Shown: positions 6,805-16,469 of the stretch, piece after piece
Numbering within the stretch: position 1 is the first letter of the stretch
How the letters are laid out: the number at the start of each line of letters is the position of its first letter
The notes under the pieces: generated by a model
What the model saw: the letters and a program-made list of their open reading frames with translations, nothing else
The model's database searches: none
What the model was told of the DNA's origin: nothing
Source: Shewanella sp. OPT22
GTDB taxonomy: Bacteria > Pseudomonadota > Gammaproteobacteria > Enterobacterales > Shewanellaceae
Reading direction: 5' to 3'
NCBI RefSeq assembly: GCF_004168585.1
Contig: NZ_PGVH01000043.1
Coordinates: 382,755-446,754 of the forward strand
Length of the DNA: 64,000 bases
Made by a program: the position numbers and the translations under genes

Positions 6805-9702
6805 TTACTTGCCTCTTACAATTCGACGATAATCATCTACTGAAAGCACAGTAAAGCTACCTTTGCCAATATCAGCACGTAGAGTTTCATCACCATCAGT
6901 AAACTTACTGCTATTTGGGTTCACTAAAAGCTCAGCAGTAACATTATACTCGCCGAGGTTATCAACACCGTTAAGTTTAACTTTAACCATGCCACTTGCG
7001 GCATAACGTTTAGCAACGCGTTGTTCAAGCACGATGGCAGTACCACCAGCTTTTGGTGTAACCACAAGCTTAATGATGTCCCCCCAAACAACCGTATCTG
7101 GAACTTGTACCAATAAGTTTGCAGGGCCACGACGTGGGATCATGGTGTACTCTTCGTATGCATCATTACGCTCAACATAATTTAGTTTGATCAGCACCGG
7201 ATCATGATCAGACGCTGAAAACGCATTGTCATACTTAGGTAAGCTACCTGTAAAACGACTGCTGTACTCAAACATGTTGCTCTCAGTTGAATTGATATGC
7301 CAATCAACTACTTCTTCAACTTTTGAAAGTACTGATTCATTGCCTAAGGCATGATCTAAGTTACCAAACTCACCTTCATATGTGTAAGAGAAAGTATAGT
7401 TACCATGCTTAAACGTATTTAGGTTAGTGAAGCCTGCACCTTTGGTAATGACAGCTGCTTCAACTTGATCCGCCGTTCCGTCATTATCAAAATCTAGGTA
7501 TGTAGCCGTTTTAACGGCTGGACGACCATAGTTGTTTGTTTCAGCGTCATAGTCGCCTAAGGCTAATAATGGGTCTTCCATACCGTAGGCATTTAAGTCA
7601 CCTAGAATTAGAACGTCACCATCGAGTTGGTTTAAGAAGTCACCCGCCACTTTAGCTGCTGCAACACGGAAACCGTTACAGTGTCCTTGTAAATCAGCGG
7701 CGTCATCATCCTCTTCAAACTTAACCCAATCTTCCAAACAGGCAGAACCTTTTGATTTGAAGTGATTAACAGCAACAAAGAGTGGTTTGTCTTGACCTGG
7801 AACACTAAAGCCTTGCACAAGCATTTTACGCATGTACTTGTCATACGCAGGGCTAGATTCATTATCTGAGCCACGAGTTGCAGCGCCCTCTGGTGCATGT
7901 TGCTCTGGCATATTTACAACCATTGCATCACCCGCCAGCGACACTTTACCTTCACGGTAGATTAACCCCACCATGATGGCATCACTGCCTAGATGTTTGC
8001 GGCCATTTTTGATTGAAGCATCTTCATCTCTAATACGGACAAACTTATATGGCGCTGCTTCTGTTTGTAAACCAGCATTGAGTGTTGCAACAAGATCTTG
8101 AATTGCACTGTCAGATTCAAAGCCGTTGTTTTCAATTTCCATCAACCCAAGAATATCCGCATCCATTTTTTGGATTGCGTTTACGATCTTCGTTTTTTGA
8201 AGCTCATATTCAGCCGGATTATCAGTACCTCGATTTTGACCTGAATACGATGCTGCACCACCAATTGAGTCATTAAACAGATTCAATACGTTGAAGCTTG
8301 CAACACGAACGCCACCTTCAGAAATAGCTGGAGCATCTTGACGCTGATATTTCTCACTCGCTTCAAAGTTAACTGCACTGACGGTATTCGTTGGAACTAA
8401 ACGGAACGCACCATAGCTATAACCTAATACCCCTTCTAGACCATTCACTAATGCGCCAGTGCGAATGTATTCAGATTCAGTTTGTCCAAATTGAGGATAA
8501 TATGGCAATTCACCGTTTGCTGGTTTTACATCTGTATCAATGAACAGGCGGTTTTCTAGGTTTAAATCAGCAAGCGCCTTAGCTTCAGCCGTTTCAGGAG
8601 CAAAAATTTGCGTTGGCTTAAATGCAGCACCACCACGAGAAAGCACCATATTGTTACGGAAGCTGTTAAAGTCAAAGCTGTAGTTACGCGTCACGTGCAT
8701 TTCACTTTCAGACGTTAATGCGACGTGCATGCCTTCAAAACGCTCAAGTGCTTCTGGTGTTGTTTCACCATCAAAGTAGCTGACAGCTTGCGCTGCAGGT
8801 ACACCAGGAATTTGACCAGTAACGGCAAGTTTATTACCTGCTACAACTACTCTTGTTTGTCCAAAGAATTCTTTAACAATACCGTTTACACAAACTTCTG
8901 CTCCAGGTTCAATGTCGCTACCAGGCGTTGAAGCTGTTTCGACAAAGATACCGTCAGAAGTTAATCGGTTATTATCCGAGTCCGTTTGCATAAAGAAACC
9001 AGTGTAAAGGCCGGTCATTCTTTTCGTCACGACACCGCGAACATTAAAGGTTTCTGTAGTTTCGAAGCCAGATTCAATTAACGGGCTTCGTCCACCCTCA
9101 CCTTGGATCACTTGAATGCTTGTGTAACCTTCTGGGGCAATAGTTTCACAGCTGAATTCGACAGGTGCAGGACCATTAGCTACTGAACCTAAGCCATCAG
9201 TGTAGTTTCTTGGAAATGCCGTCCACTCACTCTCGTTATAAACTGACGTTGCTTCAGTTACATTTGAGTTTCTCTGCAAGGTTACATCTTTACCCCAATT
9301 TCTTGGCGTTGGCACAACACCTACCGTATCAACAATAATATTGTGATTATCGATAAGTGCTACTGCGTCCCCACCGTTATGGAATAAAGCAACGGTTGTC
9401 GGTACAACGCCTTCTGGTAAAAGAGTTGTATCAAACCGGCTGTGAGCGTAAACATGCACGCCACCAGGCGCAATTTCACCTGAAGGTCTGGCCATATTTG
9501 AGAAAGAGGTTGAACCATCTTTGTATCTCACAATTCTATAGCCAGTTAAGTCTACCGGTTGATCACCAGTATTATGCAGTTCAATCGCTTTGTTATTGCT
9601 AGAACCTTCTACATATTCAGAAATAATGATGTCTGCGAACGCAGACTGTGACAACAACGAACTGACTGCGAGCGCAGCAGCAGATATTGTAAATTTTTTC
9701 AT
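6805..9702 (-). CDS. extracellular endonuclease, ExeM/NucH type
   Basis: 965 residues with signal peptide (MKKFTISAAALAVSSLLSQSAFA). Domains in order: lamin-tail domain (25-160; IIISEYVEGSSNNKAIELHN), an OB-like region (200-330; IQVIQGEGGRSPL), and an endonuclease/exonuclease/phosphatase domain from about 465 (VRVASFNVLNLF, LGLMEIENNG near 519, LGDLNAYGMEDPL near 702, SDHDPVLIKL near 832). A small beta domain closes the protein. ExeM/NucH enzymes are secreted or cell-surface DNases used in biofilm turnover and phosphate or nucleotide scavenging. Unlike many relatives it has no C-terminal GlyGly sorting tail (ends DYRRIVRGK), so it is probably released. Own terminator downstream; long promoter region upstream with a 13-bp inverted repeat. 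Confidence 0.92.
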   Translation of the reverse strand: MKKFTISAAALAVSSLLSQSAFADIIISEYVEGSSNNKAIELHNTGDQPVDLTGYRIVRYKDGSTSFSNMARPSGEIAPGGVHVYAHSRFDTTLLPEGVVPTTVALFHNGGDAVALIDNHNIIVDTVGVVPTPRNWGKDVTLQRNSNVTEATSVYNESEWTAFPRNYTDGLGSVANGPAPVEFSCETIAPEGYTSIQVIQGEGGRSPLIESGFETTETFNVRGVVTKRMTGLYTGFFMQTDSDNNRLTSDGIFVETASTPGSDIEPGAEVCVNGIVKEFFGQTRVVVAGNKLAVTGQIPGVPAAQAVSYFDGETTPEALERFEGMHVALTSESEMHVTRNYSFDFNSFRNNMVLSRGGAAFKPTQIFAPETAEAKALADLNLENRLFIDTDVKPANGELPYYPQFGQTESEYIRTGALVNGLEGVLGYSYGAFRLVPTNTVSAVNFEASEKYQRQDAPAISEGGVRVASFNVLNLFNDSIGGAASYSGQNRGTDNPAEYELQKTKIVNAIQKMDADILGLMEIENNGFESDSAIQDLVATLNAGLQTEAAPYKFVRIRDEDASIKNGRKHLGSDAIMVGLIYREGKVSLAGDAMVVNMPEQHAPEGAATRGSDNESSPAYDKYMRKMLVQGFSVPGQDKPLFVAVNHFKSKGSACLEDWVKFEEDDDAADLQGHCNGFRVAAAKVAGDFLNQLDGDVLILGDLNAYGMEDPLLALGDYDAETNNYGRPAVKTATYLDFDNDGTADQVEAAVITKGAGFTNLNTFKHGNYTFSYTYEGEFGNLDHALGNESVLSKVEEVVDWHINSTESNMFEYSSRFTGSLPKYDNAFSASDHDPVLIKLNYVERNDAYEEYTMIPRRGPANLLVQVPDTVVWGDIIKLVVTPKAGGTAIVLEQRVAKRYAASGMVKVKLNGVDNLGEYNVTAELLVNPNSSKFTDGDETLRADIGKGSFTVLSVDDYRRIVRGK

Positions 9703-9829
9703 TTTTATCGACCTTAATAATTTTTATTTGTCCGCCCTTTTGATGCCACAGTGAAATACCGTGACATACCACCCTCGGGCAATGCGATTTTGCCATAGGC
9801 GAACGATTATTGATCGATATAATTTGATT

Positions 9830-9881
9830 AAATGTGACAGTTGTTACTTATTTGAGCAAATGTAAAATAACTGTCACATTT
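9830..9881. promoter_or_regulatory. perfect 13-bp inverted repeat upstream of the nuclease
   Basis: AATGTGACAGTT (9831-9842) and AACTGTCACATT (9869-9880), extended by one A/T pair, with 26 bases between. It lies 128 bases before the nuclease start and 122 bases after the end of the next gene upstream, so it belongs to the nuclease promoter region. Probable paired operator half-sites; the regulator is unknown. Confidence 0.5.
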
Positions 9882-9937
9882 CTGGTTATAATAAACACTA
9901 TTTAAATAACAATATCGTCTTACGATAGAGTTAATAA

Positions 9938-10708
9938 CTAGGCTTTAACACCTTTGATAGAATATATGAGTGGAACAAGTTGCCCCTTGTGGTGCATTGT
10001 ATATTTACCTTCCTCGGCTTTTTCAAGCCCATCAAAGCAATTATATGGACTATAAGGGAACTCATTAAACTGCTCAATTTTAATGCCTGCTTTAATCAAC
10101 GCATTCAATACTTCGCTAATCGGGTGAGGCCATAAAACGACCGTAGATGTCTCCTCTCCGGCATTCTCTGAATAAGTTGCTTCTTCTTCGATATCTGGCT
10201 CGTTTTTATAAAAATACGAGTAACCTTCAACTATATCGTAGATAGGGTGAAACTCAGCCATATAGAAAGTACCACCAGCATGAAGCTTGTTTGAAATCAA
10301 TTGTGCCCATTTATCCAAATCGGGCAACCAACAAATCACCCCATAACTGGTATAGACAATATCAAATGTGTCATCTGACGTTTCAGCAAACGAATAAACA
10401 TCACTGCACACAAACTGACTTTCAAGTTCTACAGTATTCGCTAATTCTTGAGCTTGTTCGATAGCAGATGAAGATAAATCAACACCCGTCACTTTCGCAC
10501 CTCTGCGTGCCCAGCTCAATGTATCTAAACCAAAATGACATTGAAGATGAAGCAGTGACTTTCCTGTAACATCACCTAATTCACTTAATTCAATATCATT
10601 TAATGTACAGTCCCCTTTTATAAATCCATCAACATTATAAAAATCAGACTTTACGTGTATTTCGGTACGCTTATCCCACGTTTCCTTGTTTACTTTTAAG
10701 TAATCCAT
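9938..10708 (-). CDS. class I SAM-dependent methyltransferase
   Basis: 256 residues. Motif I is LLHLQCHFGLDTLSWARRGA with the SAM acid in VTGVDLSSSAIEQA (residues 52-85), followed by DTFDIVYTSYGVICWLPDL (motif IV) and GGTFYMAEFHP. Class I Rossmann methyltransferase of the UbiE/SmtA-like group; the C-terminal part (WPHPISEVLNALIKAGIKI) is typical of small-molecule methyltransferases. Substrate unknown. Monocistronic, well separated from both neighbours. Confidence 0.85.
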   Translation of the reverse strand: MDYLKVNKETWDKRTEIHVKSDFYNVDGFIKGDCTLNDIELSELGDVTGKSLLHLQCHFGLDTLSWARRGAKVTGVDLSSSAIEQAQELANTVELESQFVCSDVYSFAETSDDTFDIVYTSYGVICWLPDLDKWAQLISNKLHAGGTFYMAEFHPIYDIVEGYSYFYKNEPDIEEEATYSENAGEETSTVVLWPHPISEVLNALIKAGIKIEQFNEFPYSPYNCFDGLEKAEEGKYTMHHKGQLVPLIYSIKGVKA

Positions 10709-10924
10709 ACTTTTTATTTATCCCAATTAAAACTGTATTCTTTTTCTACTTTGATAATGCTCACTTTGTAAGCAGAATACCATTTTTGTCAAACTTTTGC
10801 TTTATTGATTATTAAAGTCTGTAATCGGTATTATTGTGTTCAAGTCTTTACAATCACTGATCCTAAGCCGATACAGTGCAATCCTACCTACTAATGTTTT
10901 ATGAGTATATTTAAACATCAGTCC

Positions 10925-11993
10925 CTAATTAAGAGTAGCTATATAAGTACGCTGCTTTCTTAAGGAGTAATCATTACCATACCGATAAATTTCACTAATG
11001 ATCGCATGTTTATTATCAGCTGTCGGTGCACTAATCTCCCATAATGTGTATGGTTCTTTTGGCTCTTCACCTTTAATTGAAACGTTTTGAACTTTTAAAT
11101 CGGTCATATCAGTAGAAATCATGGATAAATGATCGAGGTGATTAGAAAATAATAAGTTTTTTCCATCATTAACAACTAGAACAGGCGAGGAAGTGTTATA
11201 AACACCTTGATAGCTATTTTTGCCCCATGAGACACCTCCATCCCGACTGTACCAAATTTCAGAACCTCCATATGCATAAATATAATCAACATTTTTAGGA
11301 TCAAACGCAAAGCCTATTATTGACTTAATCGCCAACGACTCGTCACCTTTAAAATCAACTGCTTGCCATGTTATTCCATGGTCAATTGAACGTTTTATTT
11401 GAGATGCAGAAATTGCAAAAATAATCTTACTTTCTGGAGAACTTGATAAATACCATGCTCCATCCCCAATGTTATTATCTTCACAGGTTTTGCCCATATC
11501 AGAGGAAACAAGCGTTCTATTTTTGTCAGTACGAGAACTGGTCATAGTTAAGTATAAGTGGCTGTTCTCACCTTCAGTAAACGTTACTGAATTAACATAA
11601 TGGCCTCTAAGAGCTGTATTACAGTATGAAGATGGGTCATATTGCCAATTCGTTAAATCATCTGAAATGTAAAGCTTATCACTATCTATAGCTACCGCAG
11701 CTTCATTGTTATAAGTACGTGGGAAGAAAGCCATATGATCAAAACCATACTTATTAGACTTTAGTGGACTCCAAGTTTCACCATTATCATATGAACTCCA
11801 TTCTCCCCCTTCTTGATACGCAAGAAGAACACCATCATCTGAGCGTACAAAACCGACAAAACCAACGTCAGAATATCCTTGACCAATAGAGAAATGTTTG
11901 AGTTGAATAGTAAATTCTTGAGCTGAACAAGAAAAACTAGAAATAACACAAAAAAATAGACATGATTAAGAAGCTAAAAGTAGCGTTACGCAT
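10925..11993 (-). pseudogene. exported BNR/sialidase-like repeat protein, frameshifted in a T7 run
   Basis: The frame from ATG 11734 encodes 269 residues with Asp-box-like repeats (WQYDP, SSDMGKTCEDN, SIDHGITWQAVDF, SRDGGVSWGKN), the beta-propeller type of BNR/Vps10 proteins. The same frame continues upstream without an initiator through GEWSSYDNGETWSPL, another repeat. An ATG at 11993 begins a signal peptide (MRNATFSFLIMSIF) in another frame and hits a stop after the run of seven Ts (plus-strand A7 at 11950-11956). With six Ts the two parts join into one protein of about 355 residues with a signal peptide cleaved near SCSA-QEF. So this is a one-base insertion: real mutation, slippage switch or sequencing error. 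Confidence 0.7.
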
Positions 11994-12220
11994 GAGCTTG
12001 CCCACTCTAAATACAAATTGTAATTTTTTTTACCTCTTATAAATCTAAATATCAAACTGAAGATTTAACATATAAAATGAAAACGCTTTAAACACAAATG
12101 GGAAATAAACCTCATAACATCAAAGGCTAATTGAAATTCCTTAAGGTTTATTTTCACTGTGAGTGTAAAAATTGTAATTAACAGAATATTTTCAGACAAA
12201 ATAAATATTAAAAAGGAACG

Positions 12221-13207
12221 TTAATCTTCAAAATAAGTAATTTTTTGTCTTTTTCTGTCCACGGTTAATCTAGTAACATCTGGTCTTGAATAGTGACCAG
12301 TCGGATCAAAGTTTTGCCTTTCTTCTCGGACTACTGAATGATCAACTGAAGCGACAATCAGAGCTTCTTCGTCTAATACAGGTTCCACAAGCCAACTTCC
12401 ATCTGGTGCAGCAATACAAGAAGCACCATTGGAGATTATTCCCTCATGCCCTTTAAGAATATCATCACGATACAGAAGACCTTCCGGCATATCTTGAGAG
12501 CGCATTAAGCCCGATACTGAAAGGACATAACTGCGGCTTTCTTTTGCAATAAAGCGAGTAATATCTTGTGTATTCTGTAATGCACCCGGCCATACTGCGA
12601 CATGCAAATCTTCTCCTTGTGAGTACAGTGCTGTTCTAGGAAGCGGCATCCAATTTTCCCAACAATTGAGCCCGCCAACAGTAAAATAACCTAATTGATG
12701 CACTCGTAAACCATTACCATCACCAGGAGACCATACCAAGCGTTCCTCATAAGTTGGTTGCAACTTCCGATGAACCGATTGTATTTCCCCTTTTTGGTCA
12801 ATATAAACCAGAGAGCAATACAAACTGTGGCCACTTCTGTCTTGAGCCCGTTCTATGATGCCAAGATAAACAGAGATTTTATGCTTTTCAGCAACTGCAC
12901 AAACTGAATCTAAATGCCCGGCTTCGATTACTACTGCTTGTTTTGAGTACTCTGCAAAAAATGCCTTTTGAACTGGGTCATCAAAGTTAGCACCGGATGT
13001 CCTTTCAACCCAATACGGGTAACCGGGAACTAAGGCTTCTCCAAAGCTAACAAGTTGGCAACCTTGCTTACCCGCTAGCTCAATCGCTGCAACGACTTTC
13101 TGTAAGGTTGCATTACGATTTAGAAATACTGGAGCCAGTTGAGCAAGTGCCACCTTTATAGATTCATTTGAAACATCACGGTTATTGGGGACAGTAATAA
13201 TTTTCAT
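12221..13207 (-). CDS. nitrilase / carbon-nitrogen hydrolase
   Basis: 328 residues, the normal nitrilase length. The catalytic triad is visible: Glu57 (SFGEALVPGYPYW), Lys148 (HRKLQPTYEER) and Cys182 (GGLNCWENWMPL). These contexts, notably CWEN and RKLxPT, are those of true nitrilases rather than amidases, so it probably converts nitriles (R-CN) to carboxylic acid and ammonia in the cytoplasm. It starts 9 bases after the end of the phosphoesterase gene upstream on the same strand, so the two may be cotranscribed. Substrate unknown. Confidence 0.9.
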   Translation of the reverse strand: MKIITVPNNRDVSNESIKVALAQLAPVFLNRNATLQKVVAAIELAGKQGCQLVSFGEALVPGYPYWVERTSGANFDDPVQKAFFAEYSKQAVVIEAGHLDSVCAVAEKHKISVYLGIIERAQDRSGHSLYCSLVYIDQKGEIQSVHRKLQPTYEERLVWSPGDGNGLRVHQLGYFTVGGLNCWENWMPLPRTALYSQGEDLHVAVWPGALQNTQDITRFIAKESRSYVLSVSGLMRSQDMPEGLLYRDDILKGHEGIISNGASCIAAPDGSWLVEPVLDEEALIVASVDHSVVREERQNFDPTGHYSRPDVTRLTVDRKRQKITYFED

Positions 13208-13216
13208 CTGAGTTCC

Positions 13217-14272
13217 TTAAAGTTCTTGTCGCTCACCATTAAACGTCCCTCTTATCGCTTTACCTTGTTCGAGAAACAATATTTGTCCTGATTCACCACG
13301 TTTAATACTGGTATCAACTGTAAATATCTGGCCATCATTCAACTTTTTGATTTCATCTTGCGATGTATGTCCAACTACAATTCTACTAGCGCCGTATTTC
13401 TTAAGTATTAGATTCACCTGTTCGGCTGAAAGATCGTCTTTAAAATAACCTCGATACCAAATCGGGCTTTCTGAATTATGATATTTTGAAAAATCATCAG
13501 AGGCCTTAATGTCTTTTCTGATCATATCAATGGTCTTTCGATAGTCAGAATTCACCTCTTTAAGCGGCTGGTTATGCATCGAAAATGACATTGATAATCC
13601 ACCATGTGTATACAAGGTATCATCAACCTTAATGACCGTAGCCTTGCTGCGTAACCAACGTCCCATTACCGTATCTTTTGAGAATAAATCTTTATAAGGT
13701 TTATTGAGTAATTCAGACGTTTTTAAGTACTTTTCATGTAAATAACGCTCGTCACCTTGCAGAACCATATACTCATGATTACCGAGTAAATAATGAACTT
13801 TACCGCCAGCATCGTTAGCTTGCTGTTCAAGCTTTTGAATTAACCATAATGTCTCAACGACACTTGGCCCTCGATCAAATATGTCGCCAGTAATCACAAA
13901 GTGACCATCACCAAACAGCCAGTCTTCGTTTTCATCAATGATGTTATTATTTTTAATCAAAGTAACAAACGTATCATGCTGCCCATGAATATCACTCAAT
14001 ACAGCGACCTTGCCATTACTCTTGTATTCAGAAAGTTCATCTATAAATTGTGTAGGTAAGGATTCAAGTGCTATTTCAGAATGAGTAACTGCACCATGAT
14101 TAACTCGAACCGATATAAGCTTTTCAGGCTCAATAAACACATACGGACCATCGCTATAACTCTTATCGTCAGGTGTTGATAAATGAGTCTTTTCGGTATA
14201 TGTATCGAATAACTGATACCCGAAAAAACCTGTAACAACCAAAAGCGCAGGTAAATAGATTTTTTTTTGCAT
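13217..14272 (-). CDS. membrane-anchored PPP-type metallophosphoesterase
   Basis: 351 residues. An N-terminal hydrophobic segment (LPALLVVTGFFGYQLF) acts as signal or anchor. The calcineurin-like metal-binding motifs follow in order: VLSDIHGQHDT, ITGDIFDRGPS, LLGNHEYM, YTHGG and VVGHTS. This is the serine/threonine or tyrosine phosphatase-like branch known from Shewanella cold-active phosphatases, here predicted to face the periplasm. It lies 9 bases after the small membrane protein upstream and 9 bases before the nitrilase, suggesting a three-gene operon. Physiological substrate unknown. Confidence 0.85.
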   Translation of the reverse strand: MQKKIYLPALLVVTGFFGYQLFDTYTEKTHLSTPDDKSYSDGPYVFIEPEKLISVRVNHGAVTHSEIALESLPTQFIDELSEYKSNGKVAVLSDIHGQHDTFVTLIKNNNIIDENEDWLFGDGHFVITGDIFDRGPSVVETLWLIQKLEQQANDAGGKVHYLLGNHEYMVLQGDERYLHEKYLKTSELLNKPYKDLFSKDTVMGRWLRSKATVIKVDDTLYTHGGLSMSFSMHNQPLKEVNSDYRKTIDMIRKDIKASDDFSKYHNSESPIWYRGYFKDDLSAEQVNLILKKYGASRIVVGHTSQDEIKKLNDGQIFTVDTSIKRGESGQILFLEQGKAIRGTFNGERQEL

Positions 14273-14281
14273 TACGAGTCC

Positions 14282-14881
14282 TTATTGTCTGAACCTGTCA
14301 GCGTCACCAGGTATATGACATTGATCCACCTTTACCGTATTATTTCCACGGACCACTTTCCAGCAATCGTCATAAATAGAACAAAAACATAGTGTTATTT
14401 CTGTATCTCTATCATGCTTATTGTGTTTGTTTATATTGTCGCTGATCACCAAAATGGGTTTGTAGGATTGATTCGAAGGCAATACTCGATTGCCCATATG
14501 GGATTGTGAAAAGCTGATAACATCATCTAGCTCAGGAATTTGATCCCACGTTTCTATCGGCTTCCCTTTATATTTAACAACCGCATATTTAATGATAGCT
14601 GGGCCATTACCACTATTTGCTAAAATATATCCAAATTGATTGTCATTGTATGTTCTTGAAAGCTCTAATCTCGGCCAAACTGATGCTTTAGCGTAAGATC
14701 TATCAATATAAGTTGAATAAATAGAGGTAACTGTAGTGACGACACTGATCAATAATGCTGATAAAGCGATGATCATTTCAGGCTTTGCGAACCAAGCCTT
14801 TTTTGTAGAGGTTTGTTCTTGTTCTTCCATGTTCTTATTTTTTTCTTCAATTGTTGAAAGAGGCTTGTACTTATACTCCAT
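14282..14881 (-). CDS. single-pass membrane protein, unknown function
   Basis: 199 residues: a charged cytoplasmic N-terminus, one membrane helix (about residues 36-58, MIIALSALLISVVTTVTSIY), and an outer domain with WPRLELSRTYNDNQFGYILANSGNGPAIIKYAVVKYKGK, resembling small beta-sandwich domains of uncharacterised membrane proteins. Several cysteines cluster near the C-terminus (LCFCSIYDDCWK). ATG 14881 or ATG 14830 (MEEQEQ) could be the start. First gene of the probable operon with the phosphoesterase and nitrilase. Confidence 0.7.
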   Translation of the reverse strand: MEYKYKPLSTIEEKNKNMEEQEQTSTKKAWFAKPEMIIALSALLISVVTTVTSIYSTYIDRSYAKASVWPRLELSRTYNDNQFGYILANSGNGPAIIKYAVVKYKGKPIETWDQIPELDDVISFSQSHMGNRVLPSNQSYKPILVISDNINKHNKHDRDTEITLCFCSIYDDCWKVVRGNNTVKVDQCHIPGDADRFRQ

Positions 14882-14909
14882 GACAAGCCGTTTTAATTAC
14901 TTAATCATG

Positions 14910-15602
14910 TTACCAAGCTAGATTGCGCCCTTTACAGTCGTAAAAGCCACCATTATTTTCGTCACTCAGGTTGTCCAGTATTGTTTTTAAACCATTTGCG
15001 GATTCGGCAGTGCCAATCAATGCATTAGGTCCGCCCATGTCTGTCTGCACCCATCCAGGATGTAACGCAACAGCTTTGACACCGTCATCCTTACCATCCA
15101 TAGCAATGGATTTTGTGATGGCATTTAATGCTGATTTTGATGAACGATAGATATAAGCCCCACCACTTGTATTCTCACCCATAGATCCCATTGCTGAAGA
15201 CATATTAGCAATCGTTCCTTTCACCGATTTCACGTTCGCATAAAAAGCTTCGGTAATTTTCATAGGTGCAATCGTATTAATTTCTAGTACTTTTCGCCAT
15301 TCATCGACGTCGGTATTACCAAATGCGACACCTTTCGGCCCATAATAACCCGCATTATTAATCAACAAGTGAATCATCGTACCGTTAAGTTGTTGAGCGA
15401 GTTCGGTCACATTGTCGTAATTCGTAACATCGAGCTCATAAATATTTAAAGCATCAAACTGTTCATTTAATTCCTCTAAATGAGTTGCAACAAGTGGGTT
15501 TCGGCAACAAGCGATGACACTCCAATTATCTTTTAAATATGCCTCAACAAGTGCTAGACCAATACCTCTATTCGCTCCAGTGATTAAAACGGTTTGCTTC
15601 AT
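14910..15602 (-). CDS. short-chain dehydrogenase/reductase
   Basis: 230 residues, a complete classical SDR: cofactor motif TGANRGIG at residues 8-15 (C-factor-like variant), LLINNAGYYGP, the serine in NMSSAMGSM and the catalytic YRSSK. R33-type arginine in CCRNP suggests NADPH preference. It resembles the CsgA/C-factor group of carbonyl reductases; substrate unknown. Separated by 28 bases from the membrane-protein gene and by a similar gap from the CLCA_X gene, all on the minus strand. Confidence 0.88.
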   Translation of the reverse strand: MKQTVLITGANRGIGLALVEAYLKDNWSVIACCRNPLVATHLEELNEQFDALNIYELDVTNYDNVTELAQQLNGTMIHLLINNAGYYGPKGVAFGNTDVDEWRKVLEINTIAPMKITEAFYANVKSVKGTIANMSSAMGSMGENTSGGAYIYRSSKSALNAITKSIAMDGKDDGVKAVALHPGWVQTDMGGPNALIGTAESANGLKTILDNLSDENNGGFYDCKGRNLAW

Positions 15603-15630
15603 ATGAACCTCATTGATAAATAAATTCTGG

Positions 15631-16416
15631 CTATTTGGAGAGAGCCATGCCTAATGGATTAAAGTAATTAAGCATTGACTGCATAATAACTTGCCTGTGT
15701 TCTTTAGTTGGAAAAACACCTAATGAAAGTGACTTTGATTCGAGACTACCCGAGACTAAGTAATTATTTTTTATATCAGTCTCGGTCTCGATGCAAGCTT
15801 CAAATGCTCTTGCCATTATTTCAGTTGGCTGTGAGTAGTAATTAATTTGGTTTTTCTTATCAATTTGCACCCCTTTTTTTACAAATTCATGGGGATGATT
15901 ACCACAATCTGAGAGAAATACATTTTTAAAAACTTCATGTAATCTATCATTTAGCGGGTGTGGTTTCATTGGTTGATCGAGTAACCATAAATCACTCGCA
16001 AACTTCCTTCCAACAGCAGAATACACAAATACTTTATCAGCAATATAGTGATCAAAAGCATGCCAAAACTCATGGGCTAACGCACCAGCTCCAGCATTTT
16101 TAGCTAAAGCTAGCTGCCTTGCATTGACATCATAATGGGCTTGTACATGCTTACGTCCGCCATGCCCAAACGCTAGACTTAAACTTTCACGTAAACCTAT
16201 TGCATGAGGCGGTAAATTAAGAATAAAAGCGAGATCTGCTAAAGAATCAAAAATTAAGTTTGCGGCTTTTAGCGACTCATCTTTCGTCACCCAACTGCCA
16301 ACTCGGACATGATACAAATTAAACGTTTGTTTTATATCGAAAAAATCAACCTGCTCGCCAAAGCGATAGTCTGGACCATTTCTATGATATTGATTAGTAG
16401 ATAGCATACCCAACAT
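15631..16416 (-). CDS. CLCA_X family protein with HExxH motif
   Basis: 261 residues. The sequence matches the CLCA_X family I recall from Shewanella and relatives: YRFGEQVDFFDIKQTF, RVGSWVTKDE, LSLAFGHGGRKHVQAHYD, LALAKNAGAGALAHEFWHAFDHYIA. His115-Glu116-x-x-His119 is a zincin-type metal site with His123 as possible third ligand, so peptidase activity is plausible but unproven. No signal peptide. Starts: ATG 16416 or ATG 16407. It sits between an SDR gene and an ankyrin protein. Confidence 0.8.
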   Translation of the reverse strand: MLGMLSTNQYHRNGPDYRFGEQVDFFDIKQTFNLYHVRVGSWVTKDESLKAANLIFDSLADLAFILNLPPHAIGLRESLSLAFGHGGRKHVQAHYDVNARQLALAKNAGAGALAHEFWHAFDHYIADKVFVYSAVGRKFASDLWLLDQPMKPHPLNDRLHEVFKNVFLSDCGNHPHEFVKKGVQIDKKNQINYYSQPTEIMARAFEACIETETDIKNNYLVSGSLESKSLSLGVFPTKEHRQVIMQSMLNYFNPLGMALSK

Positions 16417-16469
16417 ATTTGAAATTATTGATTTTACTGTAGATCAAGGATGTAATTAAGCTAATTTAA

